NCBI GenBank assembly: GCA_037833965.1
Contig: AP031357.1
Location: 3,740,001-3,804,000 of the forward strand
DNA from: Marchantia polymorpha subsp. ruderalis
Taxonomy: Eukaryota; Streptophyta; Marchantiopsida; Marchantiales; Marchantiaceae
DNA: 64,000 bases
Direction of reading: 5' to 3'
Made by a program: the position numbers and the translations under genes
The notes under the pieces: model-generated
Database searches by the model: none
Seen by the model: the letters and a program-made list of their open reading frames with translations, nothing else
Told to the model about the DNA's origin: nothing
Shown here: positions 33,864-44,536 of the stretch, piece by piece
How the letters are laid out: every line of letters starts with the position of its first letter
Numbering within the stretch: the first letter of the stretch is position 1

Positions 33864-36800
33864 GGCGTCGGCGGAAAATCCGCCTTGGGCCCTAGAAATG
33901 CGCCTTGTGAGGTAGAAAGCGTACGGCGCCTTCCGCGCCAGCGCGGCGCCGCGGACGAGCAAGGAGCCGCCAGAGTAATCAAATCTGTACGGACCATGCG
34001 GACGGGACGGGTGGATGCGCTCTTTGACGGACGGAGTTGCGGCGGCGGAAGCGCCGACGAAGAGACAAGGAACGGACAAACTGGACGGGGACGGCTGACC
34101 ACGGTCAACGCCTTCCGCGCCAGCGCGACGCCGCGCACGGAATTCGCATGCGCACAGGCGAGCGCCTGTGCACAGGAGGATGAAGTTCCGCGCCGGCGAA
34201 GAATCCGCCGAGGAGTCTGCCTGCGCACAGGCAGGAGTTGAACTTTTGTCCGACATGCGGACACACGCGTCAAGGCAGAAGGGGATTGGCCGAGGGGCGG
34301 TACGAACAAGTGTACCGCGCAAGGCGGAAAACTCGCCTTCGGCGCTGCGCTCCCATGTCCGCGGGGTAATACGCTCGCGGAGTTCAAATCCGCCAATTCG
34401 AGCGTGAGAGTTTAATCGGCGACGGCGGAGCGTGAAGCCGCGCGTGAGAGCGGAGACCGTTCCAGCGTAGAGCCGGCGCGGCCATCAAGTGAGACGTCCT
34501 CCACGAGCAAGAGCCGACCATGACCTTCGACCGGGCGGCGGAGAGCGTCCCATTCTTGAATTCGCGATTCCAATCTCTTGTGCGCGCTGCGCGCATCCAT
34601 CTGCTGGCTGCTAAACATTCTCGACGCCGCCGCACAGGGGATTTCTTGGTGATTGAGGGAGAAGTGAGTGCGCGGGATTGGGAATTGAGGGCGATTAGAG
34701 TTTGCCGAGAGAGGAAGGAGCTCGGGCGGTGCGGAAGTAGAATGAGCGGGCGAGCGAACTCCAGGAACGCAATGACGAGACCGGGCAGATTGCGGATGGT
34801 GCCACTTCGCCTACCACAGAACGGGCTGCGCGCTTTCGAGGAGCGCTTAATAGCAAGAAAGCTCGATTTCTTGCTATGGGGATGGAACTACATCTGTGCG
34901 AATATGGTGCGCGAGTGGCTAGAGCCACAGGGACCACCCTCGCGCGGATTGCGTCCGCATGTTGATCGGTGGACAGTCCAAGATTGGGCGCAGGCATTGG
35001 GAAGATGTGCCGGCATGCCAGGGCATCTCCTTTTCGACAGTGAGAGCATCAAGGTGACCAAGCAGGAAGAGGCGCAATTTGTGGAGCTATTCAAGACCGG
35101 GAGGTCTACCAAGAATGGGTACAGGACCCGTGATTACAAGGATCGATTTCGCCGGACTTTGTCCGCGGCGCTGATGCAATTACTGCAGCCACACCGCGCC
35201 TGCTACATCACATTGTGGCAGGTCTCTTTTGTGGAGTGCGTCATCGAGGGAACTCCAATTCACTGGGCGAGCATCCTGCACAGGGTGATGCGACAGCACG
35301 CTTTTGAGGAGAAGGGGGGAACTCTAAACCATCTCTCTCCTTTCCTCATCAATTTTTATCGACAGCGGAATTGTTTGACAGCGGCGGAGCTTGAGCATTT
35401 TCCGCTGTTGTCCGTCGACCATCCTGGGAAGTATGTACGGGAGAATGAGGTCGACACTGATGCAGAGGAGTCACCGACTTCTACCCCATCAAGGCGGAGG
35501 GACGAAGGGAGAAACACTCCTGCAGCACGAGTGCCGCGGAAGCGGCGATGGAGAGAAGAGTCCGAAGAGGAGCAGCATCAAGAACCCTCTGCTCCCATTC
35601 GACCGCGGCCGTTGTACGAGTCATACAGCCGGCCGAAGCAGAAGGCACGCAGACAGGTGTTACCAGCCAACAGTGCGGACACGGCGACGATTGCGACGGA
35701 GAAAGGAAGTGCGTCGCCAGAGAAGCATGAGGAAGCGCGGACGACCGCAGGAGCAACGGACCACGCTGCAGCCTCGACGAGAGAGAGGCCGCCTACGGGC
35801 CAAGGGCCTCCGGAGTTACCACGTGCGTTGCGGACAGATGTTCTGTTTGCGCACAGACGAGACTCCGCGGACGGACGAGCCTCCGCGGACAGGCGATCAC
35901 AAGTGGACGTAGATCTACGCTTACGCGTGGGAAGGAGCAGTCCGCCTGTGCACAGGTCACCTCCACACGTGCCGCCTGTGCACAGGCAGGAATCACCCCC
36001 GTTCCAACGTAGGAAGGGGAAGGAGCCGGCGGAAGAGCCGCCTACGAGACACCGGCCCTCGGGGCCAGACCCTCCGGCGCACCACGCGCCGCAATTTGCG
36101 CCTTCGGCGCCAGGGCCTTCGAGCCGAGGAGACACGAGCAGGGAGCGTGCGGAGGCCGCACCATCGGCGGGTAGTCCGCCGATAGATCCGCCTTCGGCGG
36201 TAGGGCCTATAGGCCAAGGGACATTGTGGTACCCCACTTTTGGCAATTTTGAGGAAATTAAAACATTTTTGGAAAACTGTACCCTGGCAGCATTGTAAAT
36301 AGCCTTCGGTACATCAAAACGGAGTGAAACCGGAAGATCGCGGGGATTCTCGAGGGACCTTGTAGAATCTGGGATTTGGGGTGCAGCAGTAAGGACAGGC
36401 ACCACCCTCCCTGCGAGCTCTGCAGTTACGACCCCTACGACGCAAGGCGCAAAAACCGCCTTCGGAGGTTGCGTCCGCGGCTGTAGGGAAACCCTCCATA
36501 ATTAGGTCAACCCTCGGGCGCCTTGACCAAGTTAGGGTCCCGTTGGAAAGAGCTCGACGCACTGATTCCAACGAGTCCAAGAACGCTTGGAACGGATGAG
36601 GACTTAGGGAGTTATCACTATTGGAAGAAACGGAGGCGGTCGCCTACGGCGGGAAGAGTTCGCCACCGGCGCGAATTCCGCCTACGCGGAAGGGGGAATC
36701 AAGTTTTGTCCTATGCGCAGACGAAGGCCTTCGCCTGTGCACAGGCGAAGTAGGGGTAGGGGAGGCGCGAAGTCCGCCTACGCACAGGCGACCGCCTGTG

Positions 36801-37468
36801 CACAGGCGCTTCGGCGTCGGCGGAAAATCCGCCTTGGGCCCTAGAAATGCGCCTTGTGAGGTAGAAGGTGTACGGCGCCTTCCGCGCCAGCGCAGCGCCG
36901 CGTACGGCGGAAGAGCCGCCAGAGTAATCAAATCGGTACGGACCATGCGGACGGGACGGGTGGATGCGCTCTTGGACGGACGGAGTTGCGGCGGCGGAAG
37001 CGCCGACGAAGAGACAAGGAACGGACAGACTGGACGGAGACGGCTGACCACGGTCAACGCCTTCCGCGCCAGCGCGACGCCGCGCACGGAATTCGCCTGC
37101 GCACAGGCGACCGCCTGTGCACAGGAGGATGAAGTTCCGTGCCGGCGGAGCATCCGCCGAGGCTCCTGCCTGCGCACAGGCAGGAGTTGAACTTTTGTCC
37201 GACATGCGGACACACGCGTCAAGGCAGAGGGGGATTGGCCGAGGGGCGGTACGAACAAGTGTACCGCGCAAGGCGGAAAACTCGCCCTCGGCGCTACGCC
37301 CCCATGTCCGCGGGGTAATACGCTCGCGGAGTTCAAATCCGCCAATTCGAGCGTGAGAGTTTAATCGACGACGGCGGAGCGTGAAGCCGCGCGTGAGAGC
37401 GAAGACCGTTCCAGCGTACAGCCGGCGCGGCCATCAAGTGAGACGTTCTTCACGAGCAAGAGCCGACC

Positions 37469-40400
37469 ATGACCTTCGACCGGGCGGCGGAGAACGTCCC
37501 ATTCTTGAATTCGAGATTCCAATCTCTTGTGCGCGCTGCGCGCATCCATCTGCTGGCTGCTAAACATTCTCGACGTCGTCGCACAGGAGATTTCTTGTTG
37601 ATTGAGGGAGAAGTGAATGCGCGTGATTTGGAATTGAGGGCGATTAGAGTTTGCCGAGAGAGAAAGAAGCTCGGGCGGTGCGGAAGTAGAATGAGCGGGC
37701 GAGCGAACCCCAGGAACGCAATGACGAGACCGAGCAGATTGCGGATGGTGCCACTTCGCCTACCACAGAACGGGCTGCGCGCTTTCGAGGAGCGCTTAAT
37801 AGCAAGAAAGCTCGATTTCTTGCTATGGGGATGGAACTACATCTGTGCGAATATGGTGCGCGAGTGGCTAGAGCCACAGGGACCACCCTCGCGCGGATTG
37901 CGTCCGCATGTTGATCGGAGGACAGTCCAAGATTGGGCGCAGGCGTTGGGAAGATGTGCTGGCATGCCAGGGCATCTCCTTTTCGACAGTGAGAGCATCA
38001 AGGTGACCAAGCAGGAAGAGGCGCAATTTGTGGAGCTGTTCAAGACCGGGAGGTCTACCAAGAATGGGTACAGGACCCGTGATTACAAGGATCGATTTCG
38101 CCGGACCTTGTCCGCGGCGCTGATGCAATTACTGCAGCCGCACCGCGCCTGCTACATCACATTGTGGCAGGTCTCTTTTGTGGAGTGCGTCATCGAGGGA
38201 ACTCCAATTCACTGGGCGAGCATCCTGCACAGGGTGATGCGACAGCACGCGTTTGAGGAGAAGGGGGGAACTCTAAACCATCTTTCTCCTTTCCTCATCA
38301 ATTTTTATCGACAGCGGAATTGTTTGACAGCGGCGGAGCTTGAACATTTTCCGCCATTGTCCATCGACCATCCCGGGAAGTATGTGCGGGAGAATGAGGT
38401 CGACACTGATGCAGAGGAGTCACCGACTTCTACCCCATCAAGGCGGAGGGACGAAGGGAGACACACTCCTGCAGCACGAGTGCCGCGGAAGCGGCGATGG
38501 AGGGAAGAGTCTGAAGAGGAGCAGCATCAAGAACCCTCTGCTCCCATTCGACCGCGGCCGCTGTGCGAGTCATACAGCCGGCCGAAGCAGAAGGCACGCA
38601 GACTGGTGTTACCAGCCGACAGTGCGGACACGGCGACGATTGCGACGGAGAAAGGAAGTGCGTCGCCAGAGAAGCATGAGGAAGCGCGGACGACCGTAGG
38701 AGCAACGGGCCACGCTGCAACCTCGACGGGAGAGAGGCCGCCTACGGGCCAAGGGCCTCCGGAGTTACCACGTGCGATGCGGACAGATGTTCCGTTTGCG
38801 CACAAACGAGCCTCCGCGGACGGACGAGCCTCCGCGGACAGGCGATCACAAGTGGACGTGGATCTACGCTTACGCGTGGGAAGGAGCAGTCCGCCTGTGC
38901 ACAGGCGCTCGCCTGTTCACAGGTCGCCTGTGCACAAGACACCTCCACACGTGCCGCCTGTACACAGGCAAGAATCACCCCCGTTCCAACGTAGGAAGGG
39001 GAAGGAGCCGGCGGAAGAACCGCCTACGAGACACCGGCCCTCGGGGCCAGACCCTCCGGCGCACCACGCGCCGCAATTTGCGCCTTCGGCGCCAGGGCCT
39101 TCGAGCCGAGGAGATACGAGCAGGGAGCGTGCGGAGGCCGCACCATCGGCGGGAAGTCCGCCGATAGATGCGCCTTCGGCGGTAGGGCCTATAGGCCAAG
39201 GGACATCGGGCGAGCGGCCCCCGGCCATGTCGCCTTCGGCGATGGATGTCCGCGGCGCTACGCCTGCGGCGGACAAGGCGCCGGCAATTGCGCCTGCGCA
39301 CGGGCCGGGCACAGCCCCCACGGACCGATCAAGGGAGCAGCAACAGACGGAGGAGCGGAGTGACTGTCCGCGGGATGAAATTTCGATGCGCGATGCGCAA
39401 TCAAACCCCGCGCAGCCACCCTCCGCTCGATCGCCTTCGGCGGCGGGCGACGGCGGCAGAGAGGACGCGGTAGACTACCAACAAGCGAGCGACGGGGATG
39501 CCGCACGGGTACATTCGCCTTCCGCCTTAGACATTTTGGCAACGAGCAGCGAGGCTGCAGCCGTGCCTTCGCAGGCAGCACACGTCGATGACGTGCAGCC
39601 CCACTCGGGGCAGTCGCCGACGCAATCAATGGCGATTGAAATTCTCCACTCGGATGATGACGACGGAGGCTCCACGGAAGAAATGTCAGGAGCAGAAGAC
39701 ACCGAGGAGGAGGAGGAGGAAATTGTTGGAGCGCCGGCGGCGGCGCTCTCTGAGCAGGTGATTCCGTTGCTGAGGTACTTGGATCGCAAGGTCGATAAAT
39801 ACGCCGACCCACTCCAGCCGGGATCTTACATCGAGTTAGTGCGCAGGCGGACTCGCACTAAAGTCCACACCAGCAAGCTGTTAGCTAGAGTGGACCAGGA
39901 GTTGAGGGAATTGAAGGAGAAGCATGCATGCTTGTGGGGTCAGTACAAACTTAATCAGAAATTCTACAAGCACTCCGAGAAGATGAAGGATAAGAAACTG
40001 GACGAGCTCACTAAGGAGCAGGTGAAGGTCAAGGAAGCACTCATTTCTGAGCAGGCCCAGAATCGGATTTTGTCAGAGGAGCTCGTGCGACAGACGCGGT
40101 TGTTGGAACAATGTCAGCTCGCACGGCAGGCGGATGAAGAGTTAATCCGCAGGTTACAGTCAGAGTGTGGCGAATTGAGAGCGCAACGTGCTGAAGCCGA
40201 ATCGCAATTAGTGATAATTGAAGAGGATCGCAGGAAGGAGGCGGATCGCACGAAGGTGGAGACGGCGAGGCGTGTCGCCCACTGTCTCAAGGGCTACGCC
40301 CACTGGGAAGTGAAGGCGCAGGAGAAACTCACACTGCGTGAGTTTGAATTGCGCGCAGCCGGGTTGTTGTCAGGCGACAGTAGGAGTCGGCGGAAGGTAG

Positions 40401-40609
40401 CAAAGAAGCTCGATGCCTTTCTGTCGAAGGCACAGGATACCATGTCCGCACTCGAAGTGGAGGTGTCCGCGGCGTTGCAGCGTTTGGGACTGCGCAGTCG
40501 AGCGGAAGATTGGCAGGGTAGGGAGTTAGTGCGCGGCAGTCGGCCGCGCAGGAGACGTAGTACAGGTTCCGCGGAGTGTAGTGTAGCGTGGTTCCGTGCA
40601 GGCGTGTAG
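37469..40609 (+). CDS. LTR-encoded coiled-coil protein, group I (5' LTR of G)
   Basis: Longest intact copy, 1046 codons from the ATG at 37469. M85 (37721) aligns with the group II start and could be the true start. Order: variable N-terminal tail (1-84). Conserved module about 85-315 (FDFLLWGWNY-like block near 116, WAQALGRCAG near 156, EEKGGTLNHLSP near 263). Pro/Arg/Ser linker about 320-730 with PVHR repeats. Acidic SDDDD and EEEEEE patch, the QVIPLLRYLDRK motif, coiled coil about 805-935, CLKGYAHWEV and LREFELRAA module about 935-1015, Arg-rich tail. No membrane segment or enzyme motif is recognised. The basic/acidic layout and coiled coil suggest a multimer that binds nucleic acid or protein; this is inference. 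Codon and base use are extremely CpG-rich. Confidence 0.8.
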   Translation: MTFDRAAENVPFLNSRFQSLVRAARIHLLAAKHSRRRRTGDFLLIEGEVNARDLELRAIRVCRERKKLGRCGSRMSGRANPRNAMTRPSRLRMVPLRLPQNGLRAFEERLIARKLDFLLWGWNYICANMVREWLEPQGPPSRGLRPHVDRRTVQDWAQALGRCAGMPGHLLFDSESIKVTKQEEAQFVELFKTGRSTKNGYRTRDYKDRFRRTLSAALMQLLQPHRACYITLWQVSFVECVIEGTPIHWASILHRVMRQHAFEEKGGTLNHLSPFLINFYRQRNCLTAAELEHFPPLSIDHPGKYVRENEVDTDAEESPTSTPSRRRDEGRHTPAARVPRKRRWREESEEEQHQEPSAPIRPRPLCESYSRPKQKARRLVLPADSADTATIATEKGSASPEKHEEARTTVGATGHAATSTGERPPTGQGPPELPRAMRTDVPFAHKRASADGRASADRRSQVDVDLRLRVGRSSPPVHRRSPVHRSPVHKTPPHVPPVHRQESPPFQRRKGKEPAEEPPTRHRPSGPDPPAHHAPQFAPSAPGPSSRGDTSRERAEAAPSAGSPPIDAPSAVGPIGQGTSGERPPAMSPSAMDVRGATPAADKAPAIAPAHGPGTAPTDRSREQQQTEERSDCPRDEISMRDAQSNPAQPPSARSPSAAGDGGREDAVDYQQASDGDAARVHSPSALDILATSSEAAAVPSQAAHVDDVQPHSGQSPTQSMAIEILHSDDDDGGSTEEMSGAEDTEEEEEEIVGAPAAALSEQVIPLLRYLDRKVDKYADPLQPGSYIELVRRRTRTKVHTSKLLARVDQELRELKEKHACLWGQYKLNQKFYKHSEKMKDKKLDELTKEQVKVKEALISEQAQNRILSEELVRQTRLLEQCQLARQADEELIRRLQSECGELRAQRAEAESQLVIIEEDRRKEADRTKVETARRVAHCLKGYAHWEVKAQEKLTLREFELRAAGLLSGDSRSRRKVAKKLDAFLSKAQDTMSALEVEVSAALQRLGLRSRAEDWQGRELVRGSRPRRRRSTGSAECSVAWFRAGV
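38892..38970. repeat. GTGCAC palindrome array inside the LTR frame of G
   Basis: Tandem or near-tandem copies of the GCCTGTGCACAGGC motif that also populates noncoding U3. Translated, they give SPVHR/PPVHR units. Four or five units are recognisable here, against fewer in F (near 35943-35995). Confidence 0.8.
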
Positions 40610-40645
40610 CGTAGTGCAGTGTAGTGCTAGGTAGGACTTAGAAGG

Positions 40646-40674
40646 TATAAAATAGTTCCAGGCGTTTTGCCTGG
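40646..40674 (+). promoter_or_regulatory. LTR TATA box and covarying hairpin (G)
   Basis: TATAAAATAG is followed by CCAGGC-GTTTT-GCCTGG. Group II and B have CAAGGC ... GCCTTG at the same place, so one base pair changed on both sides. The TATA lies 37 bp after the LTR-frame stop. Confidence 0.65.
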
Positions 40675-41640
40675 GGTTCTTTCCTATCAGAAGTGCAGAT
40701 CAGGAACCCATTTCCTTTGCGTGTTTGTGTCCTTGAGTTCTGTCACCACGCACGAGGAGTTACAACTTAGCGTTCCGCATTTTGTAGCTGAAGGCCTTCG
40801 GCCGAATGTTCAGAGCTAGTACATTGGTTAGAGACTTGAGTAGTTCGGATCTGCACCTGCGGGTGACTGCCGATGCTCAGAGCCAGTGACTAGTTAGATA
40901 CTTGAACAGTTTCGCCCCTACACCTTCGAGTGTTTCTTTCTGATTGTACTCCTTGGGATTTTTCCCCTAAATGCCAAAGTGAAGTTTTGCCACTTCGTGT
41001 AAGCCTTGGTTGTAAATTCAGGTTACGCTGCAGCAGGTGCCTAGAGGGTAACCCCTGTAGTATTTCTGGAATGACAAGTGCCTGAGAATTCAAACTCTTC
41101 AATAGACTGTTGTTGTGTTACTGGAATGTTTCTCAGTGAGTCCTTCAGTGCGGACCTGTGTTCTCTGCGCGTTTTGTGAGTTGAGAGTGTTGTTCACCGC
41201 GTCTGAGTGACTTCGATCCGAAGTAGGTAGTCCAAACCGGGTTTCCTACACTAGCAGCAAGCTAGTGGAAGCGTTGTAAAAGCCGGAGTTGGAAGTCACT
41301 GCCCGCAGCTTTGCCGAGTGTGCTCGTGAGAGACTTTCCCCCCTGAAATCTTGAAGTAGAGGTCCTAACGGATCTCTGGGTTGTGTTTCTGTAGTTTCAG
41401 GTGTGTGTGTGTGTGTGTGTTACGCTGCACTGTGCGACCTCCGAATGCGCTCCGAGTGGACACTTGCAGTATTTCTGGGAGTGACAGTTGCCTGAGAATT
41501 CAAACTCCTCAATAGTCTGTTAAAACGTGACACTTTGTACCCTGTGTGTTCCTCTGTCCCTGTGGGTTCGACCTTTCTACCACTATATTGCAGTTTTAGC
41601 CTTTAGTGGGTTATTACATAAGAAGCCGACAACTTCTTTT

Positions 41641-41658
41641 TGGCGCCTCTGCCGGGGA
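41641..41658 (+). other. Primer-binding site of G (tRNA-Asp type)
   Basis: TGGCGCCTCTGCCGGGGA. It differs at two positions from the plant tRNA-Asp complement. It lies 22 bp after the LTR end, separated by AGAAG-CCGACAA-CTTCT, an inverted repeat conserved in E with a wobble pair. Confidence 0.82.
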
Positions 41659-41704
41659 CAGTTGCGTCAACACCGGGGTTTTTACGAGCAGCCATGCTCG
41701 GTGA

Positions 41705-44536
41705 ATGTCGACTGGGGCTAGCGGGAGCAACCTAAGTGCTAGAGCTGTCCGCAGGTTCCGACGAGATTCAGAGAAGGCCGTGGAAGAGACACGGCGTCAA
41801 AACAAGAAAACACCAAAAAGAGTACCTAAGCCTAGTTCGGCCGACATCCTTGGGGAACCTACCCCCAGCGACTCGGACCCAAACTTGGTGCTTACAGTTC
41901 TACTAGATATTCCTTGCACGGACCCGCCTCGTGAATTAGAAACGAACGGAGAACCGTCGACAGACACACCGATGGCGGACGGACAAGCCAATGTGCGGCT
42001 ACCTCAGCCGATTACTAAACATTCCTACCCAAAGTATAAAGGGAGTGGGGATGACGACGATGCAGATTCATACATCAAGTTGTTCGAATCGGTGTCTATT
42101 GCCAATCGCGAGATCGCAGACGACGACCGACTAAGGATCTTTCCAAGCCTTCTGCGGAAGAAAGCGAGGAGTTGGTACAATCACGAGAGCATCGATCCGA
42201 CTGGGTTGACAACATGGGCCCAACTGAAGGAGAAGTTCCTTCGCCGCTTCCGCGAGCTCGGCTACGACAGCCGGGTTTTGACAAAGTTACGTAATTTGCA
42301 GCGAGAGAAGAAGGAGAGTCTGCGTGACTACACTGAGAGATTTCTGGACCTCCTTGACAGAATACCGAAAACAGGACCAGGGTCCCCTTTCTCGGTACAA
42401 CAAGCTGTGGATTGGTACGTGACCGGTTTAACTCGGGAGATGGAGACCTTTTGCCGACGCAGCAAGTGCGACACTATTGAGGATGTGATTGCATCGGCAG
42501 AAGCCTTCGAAACCTCCACTCTCAACCGAAGAGGGAGAGAGAGACGGGAGTCGAAGGAGCGAAAACCGAAGGGAGGGCGAAGACGACGTAGAGGTACAAC
42601 TCCGTCATCGGAGGAATCGTCTTCGGACGAGAACCGTTCCTCATCCGAAGAAGAGGAAACCTCATCGTCGGAGGAGGAGAAGAAGAGGAAGAAGCATGGG
42701 GCAGCGAAGAAAAAGGGCACCCGACGAGTAACTACGGACAGAGCGCCGGGAGACATAGCCTTGAAGATGGAGACCCTTGTGAAGGACTTCGCCGATCTCA
42801 AGGTTCAAGTGGTAGGCGGGCATGATCGCCGAAAATCACCCGGGAGAGTGCGAGCGAACTTATGGTGTACTACGTGCGGGGCGGTGGGACATGCAAACAC
42901 CGAGTGCCTTACCACCCGTCCGTCATATCCAGTCAACGCAGTAGAGTGGGCACAACCGTACTATGGAGAGCACCCCCAGTACTATGGAGAGGCTAGCGAA
43001 GAGACAGCCTACGCCGTCCAGTCGGTTCCTACCCCTACTGCAGTTTCAGCAATGCAAGTCCCACGATATCATCCGGTGGATCGGGCCACTACAGTACCCG
43101 TGAGGCGGAGAGCACCTCCAGGGACGTTTGACCCACCGCCACCGCGAGCTTGTTATAATTGCGGGGAAGTTGGACACTTCTCACCACAGTGTCCCCATCC
43201 AAAAAGGCGAAACGATTATGTTCCGACATGTAGTAATTGCAAGAAGACCGGGCATACTGCGCCAGAGTGTGATCAGCCACCAGTCCCTCGGCCAGCGGTA
43301 CGATTTGTGAACCCTCCTGCCAAGGAGGACGTCCAAGTTAACCAGGTCGAAGTAGGTTCAGACGGGGATGACGAAGACGAAGAATGGCCGGCGGAAGAGG
43401 TTATGTGCGCACGGGTCGAAACTCGTAGCTCCAAGAAATCGAAGGAGCAAGAGCGTGACACTCGCAAGCACGAACGGAGAACCGACGACCGGACGGGAAA
43501 AGGGAAGGAGAAGACATCCAGCAAGTCCGACTTGCGACCTGCACGGAAGTCTTCGGCTACGCGAGAGGCACCAGCAGTGCGCCCCCAGACAGCAGTCGAG
43601 GACGAGCCAATACGCTTGCTGAAACGGGACTATGCTCCGGATATCCGCAACGAGGTAACCAACCTGTTGAAGGAAGCGATCCGCACTCAAAAGGACCCAC
43701 CGCGGCCAGACTTGACATCCTTCCTTGGGGCGAAGTTGGCAGCCACCGTGGAACCTCGCAGAGCGTCGCCGCCGACCCCGGCGACCCAACGCGCCCACTA
43801 TGACTTGGTCGAAGATCTCGGGAGTCGAAAAGTGAACATCACGTTCAAGCAGCTCTTGGAGGACAATAAGACGTATCGGAGAATGTTGATGCTTTCGCTA
43901 CGGCGTCCGCGGAAGCCGCGCGCATCCACATCCTCTCAAGTATATCAAGTGGAGAGCGAAGACCAAGGGCCACCAAAGATCGATGTGGAAATAGAAGGGT
44001 GTTGTGTACGCAGGGTGCCAATCGACTCTGGATCGGGAGTCAACATAATGACGGAGGATACCGCGAGAGCCTTGGGGTTCAGTCAATACGAACCCTCGAA
44101 GCGTGTGTTGAGATTAGCGGATCAGACGCGGAGAATGCCTGCAGGTATGCTGCGCAATGTCAAGACAACCATCGGGGGTGCGGACTTTCGGTTGACGTAT
44201 ATCATCCTTCAACCGATGATGAAGCAGGGCTATGACGTTCTGCTCGGGCGACCATGGCTATATGGCGCACAAGTCAGATGTGATTGGCGAAGGCATCGCC
44301 TTAAGTTTCCCCATCCTTCGGAACCGACCAAAACCATTACGGTGCCCTGGAGTAGGGTCAGACACGAAGGAGAGACCCCATCGACAAGTGCAGGTTACAC
44401 ATCGGGCGGGGACAGTGAGTCGACCGCGCGATCGGATTCCAGTGGTACCGAATCCGATTATTTCGTGGGATTCGTTGCCTGCTGTTCGGTGGGAGAAGAA
44501 GAAGAGCCGGAAGCTATTCAGCCGGAAGACGAATAG
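41705..44536 (+). CDS. gag: gag-protease of element G
   Basis: 943 codons from the ATG at 41705. N-terminal basic region, retrotransposon gag core about 120-270 (ARSWYNHESIDPTG, LKEKFLRRFRELG, GLTREMETFCRR), then Arg-rich and Ser/Glu-rich stretches. Three CX2CX4HX4C zinc knuckles at residues 388-401, 483-496 and 509-522. Aspartic protease with catalytic Asp774 in VPIDSGSGVNIM and the LLGRPWLY block. The acidic C-terminus ends at a UAG followed by CAATTA, and pol continues in the same frame. Looks whole. The gag core and protease wording agree closely with element E although the LTR groups differ, so E and G are sister families. Confidence 0.9.
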   Translation: MSTGASGSNLSARAVRRFRRDSEKAVEETRRQNKKTPKRVPKPSSADILGEPTPSDSDPNLVLTVLLDIPCTDPPRELETNGEPSTDTPMADGQANVRLPQPITKHSYPKYKGSGDDDDADSYIKLFESVSIANREIADDDRLRIFPSLLRKKARSWYNHESIDPTGLTTWAQLKEKFLRRFRELGYDSRVLTKLRNLQREKKESLRDYTERFLDLLDRIPKTGPGSPFSVQQAVDWYVTGLTREMETFCRRSKCDTIEDVIASAEAFETSTLNRRGRERRESKERKPKGGRRRRRGTTPSSEESSSDENRSSSEEEETSSSEEEKKRKKHGAAKKKGTRRVTTDRAPGDIALKMETLVKDFADLKVQVVGGHDRRKSPGRVRANLWCTTCGAVGHANTECLTTRPSYPVNAVEWAQPYYGEHPQYYGEASEETAYAVQSVPTPTAVSAMQVPRYHPVDRATTVPVRRRAPPGTFDPPPPRACYNCGEVGHFSPQCPHPKRRNDYVPTCSNCKKTGHTAPECDQPPVPRPAVRFVNPPAKEDVQVNQVEVGSDGDDEDEEWPAEEVMCARVETRSSKKSKEQERDTRKHERRTDDRTGKGKEKTSSKSDLRPARKSSATREAPAVRPQTAVEDEPIRLLKRDYAPDIRNEVTNLLKEAIRTQKDPPRPDLTSFLGAKLAATVEPRRASPPTPATQRAHYDLVEDLGSRKVNITFKQLLEDNKTYRRMLMLSLRRPRKPRASTSSQVYQVESEDQGPPKIDVEIEGCCVRRVPIDSGSGVNIMTEDTARALGFSQYEPSKRVLRLADQTRRMPAGMLRNVKTTIGGADFRLTYIILQPMMKQGYDVLLGRPWLYGAQVRCDWRRHRLKFPHPSEPTKTITVPWSRVRHEGETPSTSAGYTSGGDSESTARSDSSGTESDYFVGFVACCSVGEEEEPEAIQPEDE

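Larger units (their letters stand above)
36225..41618 (+). repeat. 5' LTR of element G (5394 bp)
   Basis: TGTGGTACCCC ... GGGTTATTACA. About 1.2 kb of noncoding U3 (dyad module, GTGCAC palindromes, short CpG motifs) precedes the reading frame at 37469-40609. The TATA box at 40646 follows 37 bp after its stop codon, then come the hairpin and about 0.95 kb of R/U5 with the GT run at 41402 and an internal 55-bp duplication. Confidence 0.92.

Noticed and set aside
37469-40609. Envelope-like gene
   Set aside because: No signal peptide, membrane segment or cleavage site is visible. The layout is a cytosolic or nuclear coiled-coil protein with basic and acidic tracts.
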